Assembly (NCBI GenBank): GCA_905147135.1
Contig: LR990043.1
Span: 11,071,057 to 11,135,056, forward strand
DNA length: 64,000 nucleotides
Source: Blastobasis lacticolella
Taxonomy: Eukaryota; Arthropoda; Insecta; Lepidoptera; Blastobasidae
Direction of reading: 5' to 3'
The notes below the pieces were generated by a model. That model was given only the letters and a program-made list of their open reading frames with translations, was not told where the DNA came from and did not search any database. Of this stretch, positions 11,076 through 21,500 are shown piece after piece. Numbering within the stretch: position 1 is the stretch's first letter; each line of letters opens with the position of its first letter. The translations under genes and the position numbers were made by a program.

Positions 11076-11395
11076 GGATTCAACGGATAGAACTAGCTAA
11101 TGTTTATGTGTGCCCTGGTTCTTAGCCGCTGATATTCGGATCCTGCCCTGTTGCGGGGTTTGGTTTGAAGGATTCAACGGATAGAACTAGCTGATGTTAA
11201 TGTGTGCCCTGGTTCTTAGCCGCTGATATCCGGATCCTGCCCTGTTGCGGGGTTTGGTTTGAAGGATTCAACGAATAGAACTAGCTGATGTCTATGTGTA
11301 CCCTGGTTCTTAGCCGCTGATATCCGGATCCTGCCCTGTTGCGGGGTTTGGTTTGAAGGATTCAATGGCTAGAACTAGTTGTTTATGTGAGCCAT
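11031..11395 (+). repeat. 94-bp tandem repeat, about 3.9 units
   Basis: Units begin at about 11037, 11131, 11225 and 11319 (spacing exactly 94), each carrying GATCCTGCC and TTGCGGGGTTTGGTTT. Units differ by few bases; the last decays after about 11380. The first unit supplies the C-terminal codons and stop of the Copia frame. Confidence 0.95.
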
Positions 11396-12477
11396 ACCGG
11401 GTATGTGCGGGTTGGTTTAAAAGAACCAAAGATCAGGCGCAGACGATGACTTAGGTACGTTTAAGGTTGACCTAGAGTTGATAGTTAAGTGGTCACGATG
11501 TTTACGACGGCGAAGTAGATAAACATGGATGAACATTGTACCTACAGATAAATTCGGTTTAAATAAATGGGGCTGTTTCATTGGACGCACATGATCAGTA
11601 CGTGTGCATTAGACGTTGTTGGGTAACTACAAATTAGGTTTAGTTTGCAGTTCAATACGTCGGGCTCGAGTCAATGGTGGACTGTTGTACTCTTGAGTTC
11701 GTTTAAAAAGTAGGTGGTAATCATAGTAACAAGTCTTGTTTGTCAGGATGATCGAGCGGATCACCAGCGATGAAGCTGTTAGGACGACTTAACGCCCGAG
11801 GACGGTCGTATTATCAGAATGGCCGTGACGGCGCATCGAGTTATTGGTCGTGATAAGATGTCTATCGGTTAGATACTCTTTAGCTGGTCCTTGTTTGTTT
11901 GTTTGTCTGTGGTTAGTTAACAATGGCAGCGCGCGCACGCATTATTGTGCGCTGTGATGATCATTATAACTGGATCTATCATAATCATTTTAACATCAGG
12001 CCCGACTTTTCCATCGCGGTGCATTAGGGCCCGACGTTTACTACGACACAAACTCACAACGACGTTAGTTTAAAGGCTAAGGTATTGATATTCGTGACTT
12101 ATATAGCAAATTCCTCGTGGGTGCTTGTTTTCTGCCTTGCACGTCAAAGCAGGGTTGCCAGATGTGTTTTCTCATATTTCTCCAGATTCATAATTATTTT
12201 TTCCCAAAATGATACATTATTCAGAAAAAGCCCTCAAACTTGATTTGGTTAAATAAATAAATAGGTACCCAATAAACACATTATTTCCTCAATTTTTTTA
12301 ATAAATTAAAGGTAATTAAATTTCATTTAACAAAAACATTTCAATGTTAGTTTTTGCTATTGAACCGTTTTATCATTTTGGCATTCGTTTCACGTATTTT
12401 TATTTATTTTTGTCTATTCATATTGATTCGAATCATCATGTCGATTAGAGTCATAAATCAATTCAAATCAAGGGTTA
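11396..12477. other. Gene-free interval after the Copia fragment
   Basis: No reading frame or recognised repeat. It may contain the remainder of the Copia element or its LTR, but I found no matching LTR on the 5' side. From about 12150 the DNA is AT-rich. Confidence 0.5.
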
Positions 12478-12892
12478 AGCGCGCTCCACATGTGTACAGT
12501 TTCGCGGGAACACAAGAATGTAGAGGGAGTATTCGTGTAGTCCCGTGCATGTTTGGCATGTCTCGCCTCTTACATAGACTAAGTTGAGAAAGTTTGTTGT
12601 CGTCTCGATTCGATCGATTTTATATTTATATTCCTAGCGCTTTTTCCCGTAACAGGTTCGGGGTACACTTGAACATGATCCAGGATATTAGTAGATCAAA
12701 TAATTACAGTAGAGCAGCTGCCTTCACCTCTGTGACCCTGTTTATAGTAGATTTCCGATATTATACCGATGAATCGATAAAATGTCGCGCGTTTTGACAC
12801 CACTACATCCCTAATAGGCGAGAATGTAGAGGGTCGACCAAAGTCCCGGCAAAAGTTTCGCCGGAAGTTTCGGCGAACATGTGGAGCGCGCT
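12478..12892 (+). mobile_element. MITE-A copy 1, full length (415 bp)
   Basis: Non-coding element with ends AGCGCGCTCCACATGT and its inverse, and TTA/TAA at the outer edges. The interior has the shared signature CCATGATCCAGGAT-like segment and CGCGCGTTTTGACACCAC near the 3' end. The 3-bp TWA flanks suggest a PIF/Harbinger-mobilised MITE (inference). It is followed, after a single TAA, by copy 2 in the same orientation. Confidence 0.88.
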
Positions 12893-12895
12893 TAA

Positions 12896-13310
12896 AGCGC
12901 GGTCCACATGTGGACAGTTCCGCAGGAACACGAGAATGAAGAGGTAGTATTCGTGTAGTCTCGTGCATATTTGGCATGTCTCGCCTATTTCATTGACTAA
13001 GTAGAGATAGTTTGTTAACATCTCAATTCGATCGATTTTATATTTATATTTCTAGCGCTTTTTCCCGTAACAGGTTCGGGGTACACTTGACCATGATCCA
13101 GGATATAAGTAGATCAAGTAATTACAGTAGAGAAGCTGCCATCACCTCTGTGACCCTGTTTACAGTGGATTACCGATATTACACCGATGAATCGATAAAA
13201 TGTCGCGCGTTTTGACACCACCACATCCCTAATAGGCGAGAATGTAGAGGGTCGACCAAAGTCCCGGCAAAAGTTTCGCCGGAAGATTCGGCGAACATGT
13301 GGAGCGCGCT
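12896..13310 (+). mobile_element. MITE-A copy 2, full length (415 bp)
   Basis: Head-to-tail with copy 1, separated only by TAA (12893-12895), and flanked by TAA again at 13311-13313. Same length as copy 1 with scattered substitutions. Confidence 0.88.
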
Positions 13311-13349
13311 TAAAGCGCTTGCAACTAAACTAAAACTTGCAACAAAACT

Positions 13350-13618
13350 AACAGCAGCTTGAAAATAAACACAAACAATGAAAATAACTTTGAAATTACG
13401 TTATTTATCTGTCAGTTTGACAGAAATGTCGTGATAAATATCGACTAGATACTAGACGCTCGATATATATCGCACGATAGTTGATACGGATCGTAGATTT
13501 CTGGATTTTCGGAAATCCTGTGATCTGTATCACGATTCGTGATACTCTAGGCTACACACTCGATAAATATCGTGATCCTGCAAGAATCACGATATATATC
13601 GTGTGTGTAGTATCCGCT
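13350..13618 (+). mobile_element. MITE-B copy, 5' truncated
   Basis: Closely matches 17260-17528 (for example GCAGCTTGAAAATAAA, then a string of CGATATATATCG-like palindromes, ending TGTGTAGTATCCGCTT). It abuts the 3' part of a MITE-A copy at 13619, so it was inserted into MITE-A. Confidence 0.85.
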
Positions 13619-13789
13619 TATCACCTCTGTGACCCTGTTTACAGCAGATTACCGATATTACACAGATGATTCGATAAAATGTCGCGCGTTTTGACACCAC
13701 CACATCCCTAATAGGCGAGAATGTAGAGGGTCGACCAAAGTCCCGGCAAAAGTTTCGCCGAAAGTTTTGGCAAACATGTGGAGCGCGCT
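13619..13789 (+). mobile_element. MITE-A copy 3, 3' part
   Basis: Starts at ATCACCTCTGTGACC inside the MITE-A interior, directly after the MITE-B fragment, and runs to the normal 3' tip followed by TTA (13790-13792). Confidence 0.88.
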
Positions 13790-13792
13790 TTA

Positions 13793-13868
13793 AGCGCACT
13801 CTACAGTTTTGCGGGAACACGAGAATGTAGAGGGAGTATTCGTGTAGTCCCGTGCATGTTTGGCATGT
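13793..13868 (+). mobile_element. MITE-A copy 4, 5' fragment
   Basis: Begins AGCGCACTC immediately after the TTA that ends copy 3 (head-to-tail) and stops after TTTGGCATGTCC, close to the LINE insertion. Confidence 0.8.
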
Positions 13869-13979
13869 CCATGAAGGTATAGATAAAAATGGAGTCCACA
13901 CTAGGAACAACCGCTTGAGTCAAATACCTACATAACTCTATCTTACTCTCTGTGGTCGGACTTCTCTTTTTGTCCCAGG

Positions 13980-14600
13980 AAAATTAAAATGAAGGATACC
14001 CTATTTAGAAGCGTATTTAGAGCGTATAAAAACTTAGGATTTATATACCGTGTTACTAAAACTTTTACCAGTGTCAGTTGTATAAAAGCGCTATATTTTG
14101 CATACGTACGTTCTATACTGGAGTATTGTAGTACTGTATGGAACCCGCAGTACGTCACATATGAGCATGCTTTAGAGAGTATTCAGAGGAAATTCATGAA
14201 ATATATAAATTTTAAAACTCACAGTAATGACAAGGACTATATAAAGTTATGCAAAAACACCACATGAATACTCTTCGTGAGCGCAGGCAGCTCTTGGACA
14301 TGTTAATGCTACATGACGTTTGCTCGGGCGCACTTGACTGTCCTCAACTTACGGCTAAAATATTGAGTATTCGAGCACCTAATACACGCACAAGGCATAC
14401 AGCTCTCTTCCATAACCAAAAGAGCCAGTCAAATTACACAGCAAATAGCATGACCAATCGCTTGCCGCGTTCATATAATAGACATTTCTCGCAACTAGAT
14501 ATATTCTGTCTATCCAAAAATAGTTTTAGACGTGCTATTTTAAATCAATTTTCATCGACAATATTTACGGCAAATGTATAAAAAAAAAAAAAAAAAAATA
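13980..14600 (+). mobile_element. 5'-truncated non-LTR retrotransposon (LINE) with poly(A)
   Basis: Reading frames 13989-14267 and 14249-14581 together give the end of a LINE reverse transcriptase. The first has the thumb-like YVRSILEYCSTVWNP motif; the second is the usual C-terminal tail. A frameshift lies in the overlap near 14250-14267. An A-rich tail (14579-14599) marks the 3' end. The type resembles Jockey/R1-group elements; the 5' part is absent, as usual after incomplete target-primed insertion. Confidence 0.85.
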
Positions 14601-14654
14601 TCGTCACGAGGCCCTAAACTAATTACATATGACACAATAATCAACTTTGTATAG

Positions 14655-14735
14655 TACTACTTACTCTGGGGTTCGAACCCGGTATCTCGGGGTTCGGGTC
14701 GGACTCCGTAACCATTAGGCCACCGATGCTCATTG
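14655..14735 (-). mobile_element. tRNA-derived SINE head
   Basis: On the minus strand TGGCCTAATGG resembles an A box and GGGTTCGAACC a B box, with the expected spacing of a tRNA-type Pol III promoter. No intact tRNA cloverleaf or CCA-adjacent acceptor was found, so this is a SINE or tRNA relic. A CA-rich stretch (14812-14890) follows on the plus strand. Confidence 0.6.
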
Positions 14736-15308
14736 CCATGTGAACCAACGCTTATCGAGCAAAACATTTCTCTTGCCGCCACCGAGTACCTACACTGTGT
14801 TCACTGATCTCTCACACACACAAACACACTACACACACTACACTTACCTACACTTTACAAAAACACATTCATACCTTACATTCACAACTACTTCTCCGTG
14901 CAGGGAGATTTGCTACGAGTCAAATTTATTTCTACCTCCTATTTAAGATTTAATTAAAATTAAACATACCTACCCATATAGCTTAAATTTTATATTTTTT
15001 GGAAACAAAGTGGGAATCAGTAATTGGCTTATGTATGGAATAATAGACTAACACCCGGTTTCTGAAACGCTTGTCAACGCAAAAATTACGTAACAGCTTG
15101 TTAAACACTGATTAAATGCAGTTTGGGTTTCTGAAAGGGCCAATTGACGGCTTGTTAACAGCTTGTTGACGGATTGTCAAATCTCCAATTAACGGCTGAT
15201 TATTGTAATTTTGGGTTTCCGGAAAGCTTTTTCTCATATTAACTGTATGTTATCGCCGTGTTATTTTAATTGGCGAAAATCGACCAATTAACCGATTGTC
15301 AAAAGAAA

Positions 15309-15765
15309 TTATATCCGATTTTCTTGGTCTAGGTCTTGGTCCTGGCCCTGGTCCAGGTCCTAGTTTTGGTCCAAGGCAAAATCCAGGTCTAGGGTCCAGG
15401 TTCTGGTCCAGGATAATGACCAAAACTGCAACCTTGATCACAATTTGAGCTTGAACCAGAACCAGGACCTAGACCAGTGCCAGCACGTAGACCATAAACA
15501 TTAGCTGGACCAGGACCTGGTTCGGGGTCAGGACATGGACCTGAACCAGGACCAGGACCTGAACCACGGACATGTCAGGGTCCAGGACCTGGACCTGAAC
15601 TAGAAGCTGGTCCGGGGCCAGGGCCTGAACCTGATCCAGGACCTGGTGCGGGGCCAGGACCTGGTCCGAAGCCCGGACCTGGAACTGAACCAATACCTGG
15701 TTCGGGGCCAGGACCTGGACCTGAACCACGAACCGGCCTGTGTCCAGGACTTGAACCAGGATTTA
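15309..15765. repeat. GC-rich minisatellite inside the TIR element
   Basis: Degenerate 6-12-bp units such as CCAGGACCTGGACCTGAACC repeat for about 450 bp in otherwise AT-rich DNA. The minus-strand frames here read as low-complexity Q/V/L/P repeats and are not genes. Confidence 0.9.
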
Positions 15766-15772
15766 ACTAATG

Positions 15773-15998
15773 GGATTATTGGGAGAAACTCACAGAATCG
15801 ATAGCCGATGGGGCGGATGTTGTTGAGTGGCTTTCTCTGGATGGCCTCCCAAGAGATGGACGGACGACCTCTTTAAGGTCCTAGGGAGCCGATGGATGCA
15901 AGATAACAGAGTCGACCAGAGTGTAAGCCGTGGGAGGCCTGGTATTCAACAGTGGACCGGGACCCACCTAACTGCCTAAAGATGATGATGATGGGATT
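15773..15998 (+). mobile_element. LINE 3' end inserted in the TIR element
   Basis: The stretch encodes the common LINE C-terminal signature (RWTDDL, later WMQ and QQWTG) and ends in a GATGATGATG tail near 15982-15994, typical of lepidopteran non-LTR elements. Confidence 0.65.
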
Positions 15999-16556
15999 AC
16001 TGATCCACTGGAACCCGTGACCCTTTAACATAAATATTGTTATATTTTCTCTTTTCTCGCTCTGTATATATTTTTTTATAATATTCGATTTTTATTTACA
16101 CGAAAACTATACAATCGCTATCATATAAAAGTTGAATATCCCGCCGCTATCAAAAGGCCACTAGGGACAGAGACAAATCAATGCGTTAGACAGAAACAAA
16201 ACATGTATGAGTGAATGAATGTGACTGATTTTAACAGGGGTAGCCAGACGAAAAAATTGATCTCTTGTTAATGGTCGATTAGCTAACAATAGATTGATTG
16301 GCCTTTCAGAAACCCACGGTGATTTAACAGCTTGTTAAATGTGACAGTCTGTTAGCTAATCAATGATTTGACAAGCGTTTCAGAAACCGGGTGTAAGTAT
16401 ACATTTGTAACAAAATAAAGCTGTTGATTCATGTTAATAAATAAAATAAAAAATAAAATAAAAAATAGAAAGAGAGCGCCTGCCCACAGAGAGCGAAATG
16501 GAAACACATAGATATGCTTCAAGTAGGTATTCGAAGTGTGGTCTCCATACCTTTTA

Positions 16557-17626
16557 AGCGCGCTCCACATGTTCGCCGAAACTTCCGGCGAAACTTTTGC
16601 CGGGACTTTGGTCGATCCTCTACATTCTCGCCTATTAGGGATGTGGTGGTGTCAAAACGCGCGACATTTTATCGAATCATCTGTGTAATATCGGTAATCT
16701 GCTGTAAACAGGGTCACAGAGGTGATGGCAGCTTCTCTACTGTAATTACTTGATCTACTAATATCCTGGATCATGGTCAAGTGTACCTCGAACCTGTTAC
16801 GGGAAAAAGCGCTAGAAATATAAATATAAAATCGATCGAATTGAGACGACAACAAACTATCTCTACTTAGTCTATGGCGGATACTACACACACGATATAT
16901 ATCGTGATACGTATCGTGATCCATATCGAGTAATATTTTGGATCGCAAGTCGACCCTACACACACGATAAGAATCGTCGATATTTTCATTAGTCTGTGCC
17001 TTCTTTCATTCATTTATATAGCTGAATAGACTAAGTTGCCAATGCCTAGCCTAAAAAAAAGCATTTTTGACGCGTCGCTGGTGTATATTTACGATTTTTA
17101 CGTATTTTTACCAAAATGACTGATAAAGCTAGCGTTGCTATAGTATTAGCATTAGGAGTAAAAAGACGCGTGAAGAGAAAAAAATGAGAAATATTATGAA
17201 GATGAGGATCTTGTTGACTTTTTATACTTTTATAGTAACTGTCCAGGTCCATAGTGGCCACAGCAGCTTGAAAATAAATACAAACAATGAAAATAAATTT
17301 GAAATTACTTTATTTATCTGTCAGTTTGTCAGAAATGTCGTGATAAATATCAACGAGATACTAGACGATCGATATATATCGCACGATAGTTGATACGGAT
17401 CGTAGATTTCTGGATTTTCGGAAATCCTGTGATCCGTATCACGATTCGTGATACTCTACGCCACACACTCGATAAATATCGTGATCCTGCGTGAATCACG
17501 ATATATATCGTGTGTGTAGTATCCGCTTATGAAATAGGCGAGACATGCCAAACATGCACGGGAGTACACGAATACTCCCTCTACATTCTGGTGTTCCCGC
17601 GAAACTGTCCACATGTGGAGCGCGCT
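16557..17626 (-). mobile_element. MITE-A copy 5, interrupted by MITE-B
   Basis: Minus-oriented MITE-A: 3' half at 16557-16876, 5' half from 17528 to 17626, with MITE-B between. TTA lies at both outer edges (16554-16556 and 17627-17629). Confidence 0.88.
16877..17527. mobile_element. MITE-B, complete (about 651 bp)
   Basis: Terminal inverted repeats of about 33 bp start GCGGATACTACACACACG. TATG (or ATG) is present on both sides, matching the uninterrupted MITE-A sequence TCTATGAAATAGG and so marking the target duplication. Between the ends are several CGATATATATCG-type palindromes and a micro-ORF (17118-17189, 23 codons) with a basic end KRRVKRKK, similar in style to the N-terminus of HARBI1-like nucleases; the link to Harbinger is inference. 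Confidence 0.82.
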
Positions 17627-17629
17627 TTA

Positions 17630-17993
17630 AGCGCGCTCCACATGTTCGCCGAAACTTCCGGCGAAACTTTTGCCGGGACTTTGGTTGAACCTCTACATTC
17701 TCGCCTATTAGGGATGTGGTGGTGTCAAAACGCGCAACATTTTATCGATTCATCGGTGTAATATCAGTAATCTACTGTAAACAGGGTCACAGAGGTGATG
17801 GCAGCTGCTCTACTGTAATTACTTGATCTACTAATTTCCTGGATCATGTTCAAGTGTACCCCGAACCTGTTACGGGAAAAAGCACTAGGAATATAAATAT
17901 AAAATCGGTCGAATCGAGACGACAACAAACTATCTCTACTTAGTCTATGAAACGAATACTCCCTCTACATTCTCGTGTTCCCGCGGAACTGTG
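17630..17993 (-). mobile_element. MITE-A copy 6, 5' end deleted
   Basis: Head-to-tail with copy 5 across a single TTA (17627-17629). It lacks about 40 bp after the TAGTCTATGA segment and ends near GGAACTGTGCC without the outer tip. Confidence 0.85.
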
Positions 17994-18564
17994 CCAAACT
18001 GTGTCTGATGTCAGAATGAGTTCATTATTAATTTTATATTAAACTTTATTCAACCTGCGGTTTTGACCCTCACGCGATTCTGACGCTTGTCAACCGTTTC
18101 TCACATTTTTGACATCTCAGTGATTATTGGTCTCCCTCTCTAGTCTATAGTCTTGCTTGTCAGTTGTCTTGTCTGCAACTAGCTGGGCTGTTGTTGTGTG
18201 ACGTTTTCGTGTGGTAATTAGTGAATTATTCACAATAGACGTTTTGTTGTATTTCAGCATAACGTTGTATTTTACGGGAATTGCTGTAAAGAGTCACCGA
18301 CAAGAAGATTCCCAACTACCGCCTTCTATCTAAATTAAACGCTAACCCCAGACGGAACGGACCGAGGTACGCACGCCATCTTGTTTTTCTGAATTTGGTT
18401 ATAATAAAGACGAAAATTACAATATAATCGTCAATTCAATGTATATATTTCATTTTATCTATTCGCTTAGCTCAAGGAAGTATTATTAAACCTAATATTT
18501 GTGTTTGGTATGTATTTTTAGTGCTGATAAGGTTATGCGTTACATTCATTTTTCCTTTTGTAGA

Positions 18565-21500
18565 ATGGCCGAAGACCTGGATGTCGAGGCTATGCTAGAG
18601 GCCCCGTATAATAAATCGGTGAGTACCTGCTTTTTCTTCTCTAGTCTGGCCTGTCTCCTGACAGATAGCTCAAAATGTCTTCCACATTATAATATCAAGA
18701 CTGTAGGACAAGCTAATGCTGAGAAAATTTTACTATGTAGATCATATTACATTTATTGTGAAATGATCTATTCTTTTATTCGTATTTTATGATCCTACAT
18801 CATTGCCTACATAAAAACTTTCTAAAGATCCATCCTTTCAGAGGAGTCTGAAAACAGCTAAACATTATTATTGCATAATCAATGATCCAGTTCAACTACC
18901 TAATCCAGAAGAGGTTAGAACATTTTTGTATGAAGCTTGGTATACCCAAATTTGTTTTTTTTTTTTTTTCAATTTATTTGGCCAACCTTGATACTTTGCA
19001 GATCTATAGAGGACAAATTGTTTGTGACGAACAAACCAATAATTCCCATCTAGTGTATTTAAATGCTTCTTTGTAATTTTATCCTCTATTTTGTCACAAA
19101 TATTTAAAGGTACTTATAATAAATAAATACAAAAAAGAATAGTACTTTGTAGTTATCCCAAAGATGTTCTGGACCCCTTTTTGCTTGAAACAATTTCATT
19201 AAATGTAAACTGAATATTACTATCACAATTCACAACACAAGAAAAAAAAATCTAACGATAAATAATTGCACAGTTTTGACTTGTGAGTATGTTCAAACAA
19301 ACGCCTTTGAAAGGATATTTCTTAACATGGGTTTAATTGTTCGAAGATGTTGAAGTGTATGTATTTTGCTGTAATTAAATTACTTGATTTTAATACAATA
19401 TTCTAAATAGCTACATCTTTGATCAATTCATATTATGTCATTGAAAACAGTATTACATTTGAGAATCATTTCTTGTATTTATAGAACTTTGTGGTAATAG
19501 TCGAGCATACTTCACCGACCTGAACAAAGAGAGGTATCCATTAACTTAAGTATTTTTTATTTTTGAACTTAAATTAACTAAATTGGTTTAAAATTTTATT
19601 CATACATAAACAACTGTCAAAATTTTGCCATAAGCATTTCATAATTAAAGTCCGTATTTGAAAACAAGACCATGCGCTGATGGGTCGTAATCTTTTGCAG
19701 AAGTATCCCTGTGTGATGTTAGCGCTGTGTGCGACCTTTGTCAGTGGTTTTGTGAACGGTAAGTGTAGACCAGGGCAGTGCAACGACAAAGCAGTTCATC
19801 AACCTATAGAAACTGACCTTCAGCCAGCTTAGTATAGGCAAAGTACAAACCAAGCATTTGTGTTATTTCATGAATAGTAATTTTACTGTTACTGTGGATG
19901 AAATGACACAATGTTCTGGATAAATATATCTTATATAATTGAACTAATGCAATTTTATTTATTCACTCGGCGTGTGTTGCTGTGGCGCTGCTTCTACCTT
20001 GTGCTTTGTGTGACAGGATAACACTTCCTCGTCTAAGCATCGTTCGGACAAGTATTCTGATAAGCACAGAGAAAAAGAAAAAGATGGCAGTCGAAGGTAA
20101 GGCCTTTTTTATTTAATAATATTCCCATTAGAAATTGAAAAACTTTTCGACATTACATTACCAACTTAACCCTCTTCTAAACTTCACCATATATTATTTT
20201 ACCAAAATTCTAATAATACTGTTACTAACTGGCTCGGTGGGAAATCGTTCGCGTTGTGTGCTACCCCTGCCCTGCCCAAGCTCTACTCTACCCTTGGTCC
20301 TACCTTACTCTAGCCCTACACTACCCTACACCTACCTACCGGTACCACTGAGGTTAGGTTCGGTTCGGAATAATTAAGTAAACTGTAACTGCACGCCAAC
20401 GAAATGAAAACCGCATAACGGAATATATCCGTGGCAGCTTTAATGGAAGGATTTTTAGTTAGAATAAAAATAGGGGTGCAGCAATTACTATGACATTCAA
20501 ACGTTAATCCATGAATATTTTTATTGCTTTTTTACGATTCTTTCCTGCACATCATAATCAATCAATTATTAACGATTAAAACTTCCGAATATTGGAATTA
20601 CAACAAATAAATTCTAATTTTGGCATGCTAAATGTAACTGAACATAAAGCTTTCAAGTTCGAAGCTTTAAAACCAGCGACTGTGCAGTTATCAACGTCAG
20701 GCCTACTTTCAACCAAGTGGTTATCAGTGGTTATGCGAGTTTAACTACGAATCATAATGGCCAAATCGTTGCATCCCTAAATAAAGCAACTTTTTGTATG
20801 ACTAAAAAAAGGCAATATTTAAATTCAACAGAGAGAGCGAATGCTAACCGGCGGTCTTACGCTGAGGGAAAACATCGTGATCGTCATTCAGGGGACTGAA
20901 TGTGTAAACATGACCCATTCTGGTTCCTCTGGTAGCAGGGTTACGAATCTGATCAGCCAAATCCTGGATAATGGTCAGGGCACAACCGGAACATTAACGC
21001 GAAGATGCTTTTTTGCGTCAATAATCTTCAAATATTAATAAAAGAAAATTGTTTCGTTTTGAACTAATTTCAAATTAGTTCTGTATTGTACCGTACCCTG
21101 CCCTAAGTTATAATTCAAACAAACTTTTCTATCACACTATTTGTTGTAGGCGTAGCCGTTCAAGAAGCAAAAGAAGATCACGTGACAGAGACTCCATTCG
21201 CCCAAGAGAAGATAGAAAAGATAAAGATAGGGACCGTAGGGACAGAGATAAAGATCGTAGAGATAGAGATAAAGAAAAGGATAGAGATAAGGAACCCCGT
21301 GAAAAAGATAGAGAGCGCGATAGAGATAAAGAAAAAAAGCGTAGCCGAGAACGCAGTCGCGACAGGGGTCGTAGCCGAGAAAAACACTCTCGTGAAAGCA
21401 ATTCTCACCGTGGCGAAAAAAGTAAAGAAAGAGATGCCAGCAAAGAACATCGCTCAAAATCGAGAGGTCTTGACCCTAAGCCAGAAGAATTGCCTCCTGA

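Larger units (their letters stand above)
15052..16393. mobile_element. 1.34-kb TIR element (Harbinger-like) carrying a minisatellite
   Basis: Perfect 26-bp terminal inverted repeats begin CACCCGGTTTCTGAAACG and are flanked by TAA on both sides (15049-15051 and 16394-16396). Subterminal copies of AACAGCTTGTTAA and TTTCTGAAA occur at both ends. No transposase frame; non-autonomous. The 3-bp TAA duplication suggests PIF/Harbinger mobilisation (inference). The interior holds a GC-rich minisatellite and a LINE 3' end. Confidence 0.88.

Noticed and set aside
12478..13310. MITE-A as a piggyBac derivative because TTAA touches some ends
   Set aside because: Copies at 36057, 37119 and 55953 have ATAA, TTTA or CTAA at the border; only the 3-bp TAA/TTA is shared, which fits Harbinger-type duplication better.
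15250..15729. Minus-strand protein genes rich in Q/V/L/P
   Set aside because: They only translate the GC-rich minisatellite; no conserved domain or splice context.
18499..18792. 97-codon frame at the start of Caper as a separate gene
   Set aside because: Its only conserved part is the 18-codon first exon; the rest reads into intron 1 past a good GTGAGT donor.
21132..21457. Minus-strand Ser/Leu/Arg- or Phe/Tyr-rich frames
   Set aside because: Antisense shadows of the Arg/Asp/Glu-rich exon of Caper.
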